Source: Pseudomonas brassicacearum (lineage in GTDB: Bacteria > Pseudomonadota > Gammaproteobacteria > Pseudomonadales > Pseudomonadaceae). From it: a stretch of DNA of 64,000 bases. Below the pieces are notes generated by a model. That model was given only the letters and a program-made list of their open reading frames with translations. It was not told the DNA's origin and did no database searches. The DNA lies in assembly GCF_009601685.2 (NCBI RefSeq), contig NZ_CP045701.2:3534001-3598000 (forward strand), given 5' to 3'. Numbering within the stretch: the first letter of the stretch is position 1; each line of letters begins with the position of its first letter. The position numbers and the translations under genes were made by a program. Positions 54,872-64,000 of this stretch are shown here, in pieces.

Positions 54872-57800
54872 ATGACCCAGACCCTGCCCGCATCGAGCGC
54901 AGAGCACGTACTTTACCCCCTCACCATCCCGCAACTGGATATCTGGCTGGACCAGGTGCTGCATGCCGACAGTCCGCTGTACAACATCGGCGGCTATGCG
55001 CGCATCAACGGCGCGATCGACGCCACGTTATTACAGGTGTCCTTCAATCAGGTCGTCAACGGCCACGATGCCCTGCGGATCCAGCTGGTGCCCGGCTCCA
55101 GCGAGCACCCGCTGCCGCGCCAACGCTTCCTGGGGCCGGTCGACGTCCCGCTGGCGGTACACGACGTGTCGGGGCATGCCGACCCGGAGGCCAGCGCATT
55201 GGCCTTGCTGCAGGCCAAGCTGCAAACCCCGTTTTCCTTTGACGATGGGCTGCTGATGCGCGCGGACCTGGTCAAGCTCCGGGAAAACCTCCACTACTGC
55301 TTCGTCAATTGCCATCACCTGATCATCGATGGTTGGTCCTTCGCCATGATCGGCCGAGCAGTCAGTCAGGCCTATACCGCACTGCACGACCAGGCGCAAA
55401 ACGTGGCAACGGCACCGACCTACCAAGCCTATGTCGAGCAGCAAGCCGCCAACAAAGACTCGGCTTCGTTCCAGCGCCAACGCCAATACTGGCTGGAGAA
55501 ATACCGCACGCTGCCCGAGCCCCTGCTCGCGCCACGTCACCCGGGTCGATTCGACCAGCGCCTGGCGCCCAGCCAGAACCATGCCTGGCGCTTGCCCCGG
55601 GCGCTTTACAACCGTCTTGGCGATAACGCGAAGGCCGCGGGCCAGGCGACGGTCTTCCACGTCATGCTCGGCGCGCTGTACAGCTACTTTGCGCGCACCG
55701 AGCAACGGGATGAAATCGTCATCGGCCTGCCCATCCTCAACCGCGCCAATGCCGCACACAAGGCCACGATGGGCTTGTTCGTCGGCATGAGTCCGGTACG
55801 CCTGAGCCTGGGCACCGACCTGAGCTTCAGCGAGCTGGTCGGCAAGATTGCCTTGACGCTCAAGCAGGATTATCGCTACCAGCGCTTTGCGCTGAGCGAA
55901 CTGAACCGCGAACTCGGCTTGCAGAACCTGGGCCGGCGACAGCTGTTCGATGTGGTGGTGTCCTACGAACAGGACCAGGACACCTGGTACGGGACAGCGC
56001 CGGCACAGCCGGTCAAGCTCAGCAATGGCTACGAACAGATGCCATTGGCGATGCACGTGCGTGAGTCCGCGCCGCAAGACGATGTGTGGATGCACTTCAT
56101 CTACAACGAGGCCTATTTCGACGCGCCGCAGATCGAGGCTTTGCAACAACGCTTCATGAACATCCTGGCGTGCGTGGCCGCTGATTTCGAGGTGTCTGTC
56201 GCCGCCCTCGACCCGCTGCCGTCCACCGAGCATCAGATGCTGCAGGAATGGAATCGCACTGACGTCGACTACCCCAAGGATGTGCTGCTCCATCAATTGA
56301 TCGAAGCCCAGGTCGTCGCGCGCCCCGAAGCGATCGCGGTGCGCTTCGCGGACCAGGCGCTGACTTACGACGCACTGAACCGCCGGGCCAATCGTCTAGC
56401 CCACGCCCTGCTGGAAAGCGGGCTGGGTCGGGACGACCGCGTGGCCATCTGCATGGACCGCAGCCTGGAAATGGTGGTCGGCTTGCTGGGCATTCTCAAG
56501 GCGGGGGCCGCCTACGTGCCGCTGGACCCAGGCTATCCGGCCGATCGCTTGCGCCACATGCTCAGCGACAGCGCGCCCAGTGCCCTGGTCACAAGCCAGG
56601 AATTATTGGCGAGCCTGCCCGCAGTGACGATACCCGTACTGTGCCTGGATGCCGAACCTGAAGCGCTGTCCCGACAACCGGAACACAACCCGGACGCCGC
56701 TGCGCTCGGCCTGACGCCTCGGCACTTGGCCTACGTGATCTACACCTCGGGCTCCACCGGTTTGCCCAAGGGCGTGATGAACCAGCACGACGGGGTCGTC
56801 AATCGCTTGCTCTGGGCCCGCGATGCCTATGGGATCGATGAACACAGTCGGATCCTGCAAAAGACCCCGTTCAGTTTCGATGTATCGGTCTGGGAGTTTT
56901 TCCTGCCGTTGCTCAGCGGCGCACAGTTGATCGTCGCCGCCCCCGACGGGCACAAGGACCCGCGCTACTTGATGGACATCATGGCAAGCGCCGGCATCAC
57001 ACTGTTGCATTTTGTCCCGTCGATGTTGCAGGTCTTCCTTGACCAGGTTGAACCGCAGCGCCTGACGACACTCAAGCAGGTGCTGTGCAGCGGCGAGGCC
57101 TTGCCCCATACCTTGCAGAAGCGCTTTTTCGAATGTTTGCCGACGGTGCAGTTGCACAACCTTTATGGCCCCACCGAAGCGGCCATTGACGTGACGGCAT
57201 GGCATTGCCGGCCCGATGCGCACGACGGCATCGTACCGATCGGCCGGCCAATCGCGAACATCCAGATGCACGTCCTCGATGCAAACCTGCAATTGCTGCC
57301 GCCGGGTGTGGCCGGCGAGCTGCACATCGGCGGCATCGGCGTCGCGCGGGGTTACCTGAACCGTCCCGAACTGACCGCTGAACGGTTTATCCAAGACCCC
57401 TTCCACAGCGATTCCCGAGCCCGGCTGTACAAGACCGGCGATCTCGGACGCTGGCTGCCCGATGGCAGCCTCGAATACCTCGGACGCAACGATTTCCAGG
57501 TGAAGATTCGCGGCCTGCGCATCGAATTGGGCGAGATCGAAGCCCACCTGCTCGCCTGTGAAGGTGTCAAGGACGTGGTCGTGATCGCCCGCCAGGAAGC
57601 CGGTGATGCCTACCTCAACGCCTATTGGGTGAGCGAGCCCGGAAGCTCGCCATCCCCGCAAGCGCTGCAGCAAACCTTGCGCCAGCAAGTGCCCGACTAC
57701 ATGGTGCCCAGGCACCTGGTCGAGCTTGGGCAGTTCCCGCTGAGTGTCAACGGCAAGCTCGACCGCAAAGCCCTGCCCGAGCCAACAGCCATCCAGGGCA

Positions 57801-58040
57801 GCGATACGACAGCGCCACGCACGACGCTGGAGCAGACGCTCGCCGAGCTTTGGCGGGAAAACCTCAAGCGCCCGACGCTGGGTGTGCACGACAACTACTT
57901 CATGTTGGGTGGCGACTCCCTGAAAGTCATCCATTTGCAGATCCATGCTCGTGAACAAGGCATTGCGCTGACATTGGCACAGGTCTACCAGTACCCGACC
58001 ATCGCCCAGTTGGCCGAGGTTCTGCAAGCCGGGAAAATGC
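54872..58040 (+). other. BraB-like module 1 (C-starter, A-Ser, T)
   Basis: The A domain core (FDVSVWEFF, LHFVPSM, CSGEAL, NLYGPTEAAID) matches module 1 of the nonapeptide NRPS, giving the exact Ser code. T1 has LGGDS near 57915. Confidence 0.88.
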
Positions 58041-61000
58041 CGGCAATCGAGTGCACCCCCCTGACCCATGTGAAAGCTTTCGCCCAGGTTCCGCCGGCGA
58101 TCCGCCTGTCCAGCGAAGGCGTGTTCGATGACGTGTTTGCCGCTTCGCAGTTGCAAGTCGGGATGATTTATCACTCGATGATGCACCCGGACTCGGCGAT
58201 CTATCACGACATCTTCCGCTACCGCTTGCGCCTGCGTTGGGATGCGCCGGCCTGGAAGCGGGCCTGTGACGCCTTGATCCGGCGTCATCCGGCCTTGCGC
58301 ATGTCGTTCGATATCGGTCACGCCGAAGTGCCTATGGCCCGGGTGCACTCGACAGTCGAGCCTGCCGTGCACGTCATCGATGTGCGCCCGCTGAGTCCCG
58401 AGGCCCGGGCCCAGGCCATTGCCGCCTACGTGGAGGAACGCAAGCGCTACCGCGAAGATTGGCAACGGGCACCGCTGTACCAGTTCAGCGTGTTCGTCGC
58501 GCAGGACGAAATCGACCTGGTCTTCAGCTTCCACCATGCGATTCTCGACGGCTGGAGCGTCGCCACCTTGATGCGCGACCTGATCACGCTCTACACCTCG
58601 GCGCCTGGCACCGACGCACTGCCTGCCCTGAGCACCACGCCGGCTGACTTCGTGGTCCTGGAGCAAGAGGCCACGGCAACGGAAACCCACCGCCAGTTCT
58701 GGCGCGACTACTTGCACGAGGCCCCCGCCGCCGCCATGACCAGCTGGATTCACGCCGTGGCGCCAGACCCGACGCCGTACCGCTCGGCCTACCGGGAACT
58801 ACCCGCCGCGGACCTGGCCCGCCTCGAAGCGTTCTGCCAGGCCCATGACCTGCCATTGCGCGCGGTCCTGCTGGCGGCCCACGGTTTCGCACAAGCGATC
58901 ATGTCCAACCAAAAGGAAGTGCTGTGTGGCGTGATCAGCCATGGCCGACCGGCCTTCGAAGATGCCGCCTCGGTCCTGGGCCTGTTTCTCAACACCCTGC
59001 CGGTACGTTTCAGCAACCAGGGTCAAAGCTGGCTGGAGATGATCCGGGCAGCAATGGCCCAGGAACAACAGGTGTTTGCCCATCGGCGTTATCCATTCGC
59101 GTTGATTCATCGCGAGACCGACGTCGCCTTGAACGTGGTGTTCAATTACGTCGACTTTTACGTGCTCAAGGACCTGCTGACCCAAGGCGAAGAGATCCTT
59201 ATTGATTGGGAAACGACAGAAGCGAGCAACTACGATTTGCTGACTACCTTGGGCCGCCACCCGGCCAACGGCTTGCTAATGCTGAAGATGGACTACCGCA
59301 CCGCGCGAGTCGCTACGAGCCAGGTCGAGGCCTATGCCGATTACCTGCTGCGCACGCTGGAACTGATGATCGCCGCGCCTGAGGCTAAACCGGCCATACC
59401 GGCCTGGCTGCCGTCCGTGGAGCAAACCACACCAGAAGCCGCTACGATCTTGCCACACGACAACCTGTCAACCCTGTTGCTGAACAGTTTCGCGCGCCAT
59501 GGCGAGCAGACCGCCGTGAGTCTTGGCCAGGCTCGTCTTTCCTATCGCCAATTGCAGGACGCTTGCGCCCAACTGGTGAGCTGGTTGCACCGGCAGGGTA
59601 TCGGACCGGGGGATCGGGTCGCGATCATGATGCCCCGCTCGCCCGACCTGATCGTCGCCTTGATCGGTGTCGTACAGGCCGGTGCCGCTTACGTTCCGAT
59701 CGACCTGAGCTATCCGAACGAGCGCATCGAGCTGATTCTTGAAGACTCGCAGCCGCGCCTGGTGCTATTCGCCGATGCGTCGGCGAGCCTGGCGATGACC
59801 CTGGCAGGCCAGGTCGATACGCGCCATTGGGACAGCGTAGTGGCCGGTTTCGACGACAACCTGGCCCGCGATCACCAACGGGTAGCGACCATTGCCGCAG
59901 GTGTTAGAGGGGAAGACAACGCCTACGTGCTCTATACCTCGGGCTCGACCGGCCGTCCCAAGGGCGTGGCCATGCCGCACCAAGCCCTGACCAATATGAT
60001 CCTCTGGCAGAACCGCCAGCAGGCACAGGACGTCAGTGGGCTGAAGACGCTGCAATACGCGCCCATCTCGTTCGACGTTTCGTTCCAGGAAATTTTCTCG
60101 ACCCTGTCCAGCGGGCATGAGCTGGTGATGATTGACGAAGGGCTGCGCTATGACTTCATCCGCTTGCTGAGGTTTATTGACGCGCATGCGGTGAATCGCC
60201 TGTTCCTGCCCTACGTTGCCTTCCAGGGTTTGGCCGAAATCGCCACACAGCTGGGTATCCACCCCGCCTCGCTGCGCCAGATCAACGTCGCCGGCGAGCA
60301 ACTGAAAATCACCGCCGAAATCCGTGACCTGATCGATCGCCTCGGCGATTGCCGGGTCGAGAACCACTATGGCCCGACCGAGGCCCATGTGGTCACGAGC
60401 CTACGACTTGAAGGTCCCTCGGCAAGCTGGCCGAGCATGCCGCCGATCGGCACGCCCATCGACGGAGTACGCATGCATATCCTCGACGCGACGGGCAATC
60501 CTTGCCCGGTCGGCGTGATGGGCGACCTGTTCATCGAAGGCGCCTGCCTTGCCAATGGCTACTGGAATCGCCCCGACTTGACCGACGAACGCTTTATCTA
60601 TCGCCAGCTCGAAGGCCAGACCCGTCGCTTGTATGAAACCGGCGACATCGGTTTCTACCTGCCTGGGGGCGACTTGGTATACCAGGGCCGTAGCGACGCC
60701 CAAGTCAAGATCCGGGGCTACCGCGTCGAGCTCGGCGAGATCGAAGTGGCCATGCTCGGCGCCGTCCGGTCCAGAGCCGACATCCAGCAGGTGGCGGTCA
60801 TCGACAAGACGGCAACCGATGGCAGCCGTTACTTGGTGGGATTCGTCCAGGCCATGCCGGGCCGCGAGCCGGACCTGAATCAACTCAAGGCGCAAATGCG
60901 CCTGGCACTGCCCGACTACATGGTGCCGACCACATTGGTCAGGATCGCGAAGCTACCGCTTGGCCCCACGGGCAAGATCGACCGTCAGCGCCTGCAGAAG

Positions 61001-62161
61001 ATCGAAGTCCAGACCACCTTGCAGCGCCCCTTCATTGGCCCCCGCAATGCCATGGAGGATCTGCTGCAAGCCTACTGGCAAGAAACATTGGACCTGGACA
61101 GCATCAGCATCCACGACAATTTCTTCGAGCTGGGAGGCAATTCGCTCAAGGCGGTACAACTGGTGGCCATGCTCGCCAAACATCAAGGCCTGAAACCTTC
61201 GCTGTCGGACTTTATCCAGGCGCCGACCATCGCCGAATTCGCCCAAGTGCTGCAACAGACCGAAACCGGACACCCCGACGCCGGCGCGCTGGTGGACTTC
61301 AAGAATGCCACGCGCGGGCCGACGTTGTTCTTGGTCCACCCCATCGGCGGGCATGTGCTTTGCTACGCGGCATTGGCGCGGGTACTCAAGGACCAGGTCC
61401 ACCTGTATGCCCTGCAAGCGCCGGGTACCTGGGATGCCCGTGAACCGTTGCAATCGGTGCAGGCCCAGGCTGTGTACTACGCGGACGCCATCGAGCAGGT
61501 CGCCCCTGAAGGCCCCCTGAATATCGGCGGCTGGTCCTATGGCGGCGTCGTGGCGTATGAACTGGCGAGCGAGTTGCAGAGGCGCGGACGGCGCCTGCAT
61601 AACGTGTTCCTGCTGGATACCATCGTGCGCGTCAGGCAGGGCGAGGTGCAGATAGAACGCAGCGAGTTCATGAACTGGTTCATGTGGGAACTGCTCAGCG
61701 GCGACGGGCAGAAGGAATACGCCTACCACGCCCTGGATTTCTCCTCCCAGGACGACCCGCAGGCATTCGCGGCGATACGGCAGCACGGCATCGACCAGGG
61801 CATTTTCGACGAAACCATCACCCTGTCGACACTCGATCAGCTGTTCCGCGTGTTCCATGCCAACTGGCAAGGGCTGCTGGACTATCGCTTCCCGCCCTTG
61901 GATCTCCCCATCACCCTGTTCGCGGCGGACGTCGAGTTGCCCGATGTGCTGCAAGCTCCCCATGAATTAGTGGGCACCGCCTTCCGCGACCCGTACCGCG
62001 GCTGGCGCTCGATTGCGCCGCACGTGCAGCGAGTCGCCGTGGAGGGTGACCACCTGACCATGATGCGCGAGCCGCACATTGAGCGAGTGGGCCAGTGCAT
62101 CCTGTCGCGGATGGACCTGGCCCGGGCCAGGAACGCCGAATCCATGAGCGCACTGGCTTAA
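54872..62161 (+). CDS. braB: Two-module Ser-Pro NRPS with thioesterase, BraB-like
   Basis: 2429-aa synthetase that should make an N-acyl Ser-Pro dipeptide. Domains with approximate residues: starter C 10-454 (HHLIIDG); A1 473-970, code DVWHLSLID (Ser); T1 984-1054 (LGGDS); C2 1084-1523 (HHAILDG, otherwise diverged from the other C domains here); A2 1534-2040, code DVQFNAHVV (Pro); T2 2060-2130 (LGGNS); TE 2144-2429 (GWSYGG). Ser followed by Pro with a hydroxy fatty acid is the known precursor of brabantamide. The start at 54872 follows GGAG. It is flanked by a glycosyltransferase and a flavin monooxygenase in the same direction. Confidence 0.9.
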   Translation: MTQTLPASSAEHVLYPLTIPQLDIWLDQVLHADSPLYNIGGYARINGAIDATLLQVSFNQVVNGHDALRIQLVPGSSEHPLPRQRFLGPVDVPLAVHDVSGHADPEASALALLQAKLQTPFSFDDGLLMRADLVKLRENLHYCFVNCHHLIIDGWSFAMIGRAVSQAYTALHDQAQNVATAPTYQAYVEQQAANKDSASFQRQRQYWLEKYRTLPEPLLAPRHPGRFDQRLAPSQNHAWRLPRALYNRLGDNAKAAGQATVFHVMLGALYSYFARTEQRDEIVIGLPILNRANAAHKATMGLFVGMSPVRLSLGTDLSFSELVGKIALTLKQDYRYQRFALSELNRELGLQNLGRRQLFDVVVSYEQDQDTWYGTAPAQPVKLSNGYEQMPLAMHVRESAPQDDVWMHFIYNEAYFDAPQIEALQQRFMNILACVAADFEVSVAALDPLPSTEHQMLQEWNRTDVDYPKDVLLHQLIEAQVVARPEAIAVRFADQALTYDALNRRANRLAHALLESGLGRDDRVAICMDRSLEMVVGLLGILKAGAAYVPLDPGYPADRLRHMLSDSAPSALVTSQELLASLPAVTIPVLCLDAEPEALSRQPEHNPDAAALGLTPRHLAYVIYTSGSTGLPKGVMNQHDGVVNRLLWARDAYGIDEHSRILQKTPFSFDVSVWEFFLPLLSGAQLIVAAPDGHKDPRYLMDIMASAGITLLHFVPSMLQVFLDQVEPQRLTTLKQVLCSGEALPHTLQKRFFECLPTVQLHNLYGPTEAAIDVTAWHCRPDAHDGIVPIGRPIANIQMHVLDANLQLLPPGVAGELHIGGIGVARGYLNRPELTAERFIQDPFHSDSRARLYKTGDLGRWLPDGSLEYLGRNDFQVKIRGLRIELGEIEAHLLACEGVKDVVVIARQEAGDAYLNAYWVSEPGSSPSPQALQQTLRQQVPDYMVPRHLVELGQFPLSVNGKLDRKALPEPTAIQGSDTTAPRTTLEQTLAELWRENLKRPTLGVHDNYFMLGGDSLKVIHLQIHAREQGIALTLAQVYQYPTIAQLAEVLQAGKMPAIECTPLTHVKAFAQVPPAIRLSSEGVFDDVFAASQLQVGMIYHSMMHPDSAIYHDIFRYRLRLRWDAPAWKRACDALIRRHPALRMSFDIGHAEVPMARVHSTVEPAVHVIDVRPLSPEARAQAIAAYVEERKRYREDWQRAPLYQFSVFVAQDEIDLVFSFHHAILDGWSVATLMRDLITLYTSAPGTDALPALSTTPADFVVLEQEATATETHRQFWRDYLHEAPAAAMTSWIHAVAPDPTPYRSAYRELPAADLARLEAFCQAHDLPLRAVLLAAHGFAQAIMSNQKEVLCGVISHGRPAFEDAASVLGLFLNTLPVRFSNQGQSWLEMIRAAMAQEQQVFAHRRYPFALIHRETDVALNVVFNYVDFYVLKDLLTQGEEILIDWETTEASNYDLLTTLGRHPANGLLMLKMDYRTARVATSQVEAYADYLLRTLELMIAAPEAKPAIPAWLPSVEQTTPEAATILPHDNLSTLLLNSFARHGEQTAVSLGQARLSYRQLQDACAQLVSWLHRQGIGPGDRVAIMMPRSPDLIVALIGVVQAGAAYVPIDLSYPNERIELILEDSQPRLVLFADASASLAMTLAGQVDTRHWDSVVAGFDDNLARDHQRVATIAAGVRGEDNAYVLYTSGSTGRPKGVAMPHQALTNMILWQNRQQAQDVSGLKTLQYAPISFDVSFQEIFSTLSSGHELVMIDEGLRYDFIRLLRFIDAHAVNRLFLPYVAFQGLAEIATQLGIHPASLRQINVAGEQLKITAEIRDLIDRLGDCRVENHYGPTEAHVVTSLRLEGPSASWPSMPPIGTPIDGVRMHILDATGNPCPVGVMGDLFIEGACLANGYWNRPDLTDERFIYRQLEGQTRRLYETGDIGFYLPGGDLVYQGRSDAQVKIRGYRVELGEIEVAMLGAVRSRADIQQVAVIDKTATDGSRYLVGFVQAMPGREPDLNQLKAQMRLALPDYMVPTTLVRIAKLPLGPTGKIDRQRLQKIEVQTTLQRPFIGPRNAMEDLLQAYWQETLDLDSISIHDNFFELGGNSLKAVQLVAMLAKHQGLKPSLSDFIQAPTIAEFAQVLQQTETGHPDAGALVDFKNATRGPTLFLVHPIGGHVLCYAALARVLKDQVHLYALQAPGTWDAREPLQSVQAQAVYYADAIEQVAPEGPLNIGGWSYGGVVAYELASELQRRGRRLHNVFLLDTIVRVRQGEVQIERSEFMNWFMWELLSGDGQKEYAYHALDFSSQDDPQAFAAIRQHGIDQGIFDETITLSTLDQLFRVFHANWQGLLDYRFPPLDLPITLFAADVELPDVLQAPHELVGTAFRDPYRGWRSIAPHVQRVAVEGDHLTMMREPHIERVGQCILSRMDLARARNAESMSALA
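58041..62161 (+). other. BraB-like module 2 (C, A-Pro, T, TE)
   Basis: The A core FDVSFQEIF, LFLPYVAF, NVAGEQ and NHYGPTEAHVV gives DVQFNAHVV, one change from the Pro code DVQFIAHVV. The TE follows directly after T2. Confidence 0.85.
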
Positions 62162-62246
62162 CCAAGACCGACGATCACGGGGCGGATTGACGGTCCCGCT
62201 TGACTCCCATCGCCCGGTCGTTCCGGGCCGATACAGGTGAAACAAC

Positions 62247-63407
62247 ATGACAGCACTCAGAAAAGCCATTGTCGCCGGCGCCGGGATCGGCGGGCTGACC
62301 GCCGCCATCGCGCTGCAGCGCGCGGGCTGGCAGGTCAAGGTCTTCGAAGCGGCGCAGACACTGCGCACCGGTGGCACCGGCCTGTCCGTCATGGCCAATG
62401 CCATGGCGGCGTTGCACTCGATTGATGCCCATGTCCCGGTGGAACAGGCCGGCCAGGTGATCCGCGACTTCTTCTTCAAGAAACACCAGGGCGATGCCAT
62501 TACCCGCATGCCGATCCATGAGATCGGCGAACAGTTGGGCCATCCCAGTGTGAATATCCAGCGCCCGCTACTGCTACGTGCACTGGCGCAGCAGCTCGCA
62601 CCCGATACCCTCACGACAGGGTTGCGCTGCACGGGGTATGACCACCGCCCCGATGGCGTCGTGGTGCGGTTCGAAGACGGCAGCCTTCAGGAAGCGGATC
62701 TGTTGATTGGCGCCGATGGCCTGAACTCGGTGATTCGCCAGCAGATGCTCGGCCAAACCCCAACCCGCCCATCGGGTTATGTCGCCTGGCTGGCGGTGGC
62801 GCCCTTCAGCCACCCGGTCATGACCGAAGGCTACGTGGCGCATTACTGGGGACGCGGCAAGCGCTTCGGGCTCTGCGATGTCGGCGACGGCCAGGCGTAT
62901 TGGTGGGGCACCTGCAATCACGAAAACGCGGCGGATGCCGCCTTGAACATCAGCAAGCAAGAAGTGCTCGCGGCCTATGCCGGCTGGGCACCGGAAGTCG
63001 TGGCGGCCATCGAGGCCACCCCCGAGAGTGCCCTACTGAAAATGCATGCCCGGGATCGCCATCCCGTCGAGCAATTCTGCGAGGGACACGTGGTGCTCTT
63101 GGGCGATGCGGCTCACCCCATGCTACCCAGCCTGGGCCAAGGTGCCGCACAGGCGATCGAGGATGCCGTGGTATTGGCCGATCGATTGGCGCAAACGCCG
63201 GACCTGCGCACCGCACTGCTGCATTACCAGGCCCATCGGCACCCCCGGGCCAACGGGATCGTCAACGCCGCGCGCTTCATGAGCGGCATCGAGCAAGCCG
63301 AGTCGGCCCTCGCCTGCTGGCTTCGAGAATGGTATATGCGCCTGACACCGCAGAGCAGCTTGCGCAAAAAAAACATCGACATCCTCTCGTTTAAGCCCTG
63401 CGCATGA
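62247..63407 (+). CDS. braC: FAD-dependent monooxygenase, BraC-like
   Basis: 386-aa flavoprotein of the aromatic-hydroxylase-type (PF01494-like) monooxygenases. It has the dinucleotide-binding GAGIGG at residues 11-16 after MTALRKAIVA, a middle segment LLIGADGLNSVIR (the DG motif), and GDAAHPMLPSLGQGA near residue 287 for the FAD ribityl chain. In the published brabantamide pathway BraC is the oxygenase thought to turn the acyl-Ser-Pro product into the bicyclic carbamate. The start at 62247 follows AGGTGA. An eight-A run near 63366 lies in the last 15 codons. It follows the NRPS by 85 bases and is probably its operon partner. Confidence 0.85.
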   Translation: MTALRKAIVAGAGIGGLTAAIALQRAGWQVKVFEAAQTLRTGGTGLSVMANAMAALHSIDAHVPVEQAGQVIRDFFFKKHQGDAITRMPIHEIGEQLGHPSVNIQRPLLLRALAQQLAPDTLTTGLRCTGYDHRPDGVVVRFEDGSLQEADLLIGADGLNSVIRQQMLGQTPTRPSGYVAWLAVAPFSHPVMTEGYVAHYWGRGKRFGLCDVGDGQAYWWGTCNHENAADAALNISKQEVLAAYAGWAPEVVAAIEATPESALLKMHARDRHPVEQFCEGHVVLLGDAAHPMLPSLGQGAAQAIEDAVVLADRLAQTPDLRTALLHYQAHRHPRANGIVNAARFMSGIEQAESALACWLREWYMRLTPQSSLRKKNIDILSFKPCA

Positions 63408-63487
63408 ACCGCGCGAACGGCCACTGAGCGACATGGGCTGGACGGCGTGGGACCCCCTCCCGTTAGTCGCCCCCCTAAAGCGCCAAT

Positions 63488-63522
63488 GACAAAAAGCGAC
63501 TCCTAGATAGACAAAAAGCGAC
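63488..63522. repeat. Direct repeat GACAAAAAGCGAC x2
   Basis: Two exact 13-base copies with a 22-base period, about two helical turns; possible binding site of a dimeric regulator. Confidence 0.5.
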
Positions 63523-63801
63523 ACATACCGACAGAAAAATCGAGAAATGAGAAGTTTTCACCATACTGGGAATCCAGGTTCCGGACATGTCTGCCAGATG
63601 CTTCCTACATTGATGATTCTAAAAAAACAGGCATCCCGAAACCAAACCCAGAACACAACCTTTTAATTTAACTGGATATTTTTTCTGGAATCGCGCCAAA
63701 GCCTGGCCGCGCAGCAATCGTTGCCAGGGGAAAAACCTTTGGTCCAACGTGTTTTTTTGCTCGGAGGTATCACAAACCAACACTCACTGGCCGGCCCGGA
63801 A

Positions 63802-63849
63802 TGTCCCTGTTTTCCCTTACAGACTTTTCCTACATGGAAACGCCTAATA
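63802..63849 (+). promoter_or_regulatory. syr-syp-like box and -10 element at the right edge
   Basis: TGTC-N12-TACA (63802-63821), GAC, 19 bases, CTAATA (63844-63849), nearly the same as the braA copy including the TTTCCTAC flank. The controlled gene lies to the right of the window; a LuxR-type regulator or another biosynthetic gene would fit. Confidence 0.6.
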
Positions 63850-64000
63850 GCCCTACCGGCTAAACCGTTTAAGTCAATAGGTTCACAAGACCGGCATTGA
63901 CTCCGAGTATCAAATCCAGAAGAGGCTTCAACTTTCTCGAAACCGTCGGATTTTTTCCGTCAACATCAGCGATGCGGAGCCTTTTCGAGTAAGCAGGAAT

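Larger units (their letters stand above)
63408..64000. other. Regulatory region of a gene starting beyond the window
   Basis: 593 bases without a gene and with lower GC than its surroundings. It holds two direct copies of GACAAAAAGCGAC (63488-63500 and 63510-63522, 22 bases apart), a degenerate CAGATGCTTCCTACAT at 63592, and a full regulatory box at 63802. The last bases, AAGCAGGAAT, look like a ribosome site for a start just outside. Confidence 0.6.

Noticed and set aside
63366..63373. Run of eight A near the end of braC as a phase-variation tract
   Set aside because: It is short, lies in the last codons after all functional motifs, and the reading frame is intact.

Overview
The window is a high-GC secondary-metabolite region from a Pseudomonas, most likely the P. 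fluorescens/corrugata/mandelii complex. The evidence is the gene content (homologues of syringomycin-family genes beside a brabantamide-type locus), the typical Pseudomonas REP elements (GTGGGAGC..GCTCGCGATG) and AGGAG-type ribosome sites. Almost all of it is nonribosomal peptide synthetase (NRPS) machinery plus tailoring, export and control sequences.

Layout. (1) 1-11513, minus: the first NRPS of a syringopeptin/corpeptin-like long lipopeptide, cut by the left edge. It has a starter C domain and predicted Thr(Dhb)-Pro-Ala-..., preceded by an overlapping 42-codon small ORF (11510-11638). (2) 11895-14700, minus: a SyrD-like ABC exporter and a SyrP-like Asp-hydroxylase. (3) 15412-19499, plus: syrB1-syrB2-syrC, the cassette that makes 4-chlorothreonine and delivers it in trans; related repeat elements lie on both sides. 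(4) 20022-23160, minus: an operon of a JmjC/cupin protein, an MFS transporter and an aspartyl/asparaginyl beta-hydroxylase-family protein. (5) 23521-53206, plus: two coupled giant NRPSs (5372 and 4524 aa) with nine modules. The last is C-T-TE without an A domain, the module that 4-Cl-Thr from (3) completes. The predicted chain is Ser - D-Orn(?) - Asp(?) - D-Hse(?) - His - Thr - Thr/Dhb - (3-OH)Asp - (4-Cl)Thr, a cormycin/thanamycin-type nonapeptide lactone. (6) 53479-63407, plus: a glycosyltransferase, a two-module Ser-Pro NRPS with TE, and a flavin monooxygenase, matching braA-braB-braC for the bicyclic carbamate brabantamide. (7) 63408-64000: a promoter region for a gene that starts beyond the window.

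How the parts connect. I found five copies of a TGTC-N12-(G/T)ACA-type box followed by GAC, each with an AT-rich -10-like hexamer 19-22 bases after the box. They precede syrP, syrB1, the first nonapeptide NRPS, braA and the right window edge. They resemble the syr-syp box bound by LuxR-family SalA/SyrF regulators, so one regulator, not in this window, probably switches on all three pathways.

The families are mostly known. The parts that look least described are the 42-codon coupled ORF, the tandem condensation-fold domain in module 6, the two extra putative iron oxygenases, the His-motif variation that tracks the Thr/Dhb positions, and the near-identical 1.7-1.8 kb blocks shared between modules. 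No tRNA, rRNA, CRISPR array, integrase or intact insertion sequence was seen.
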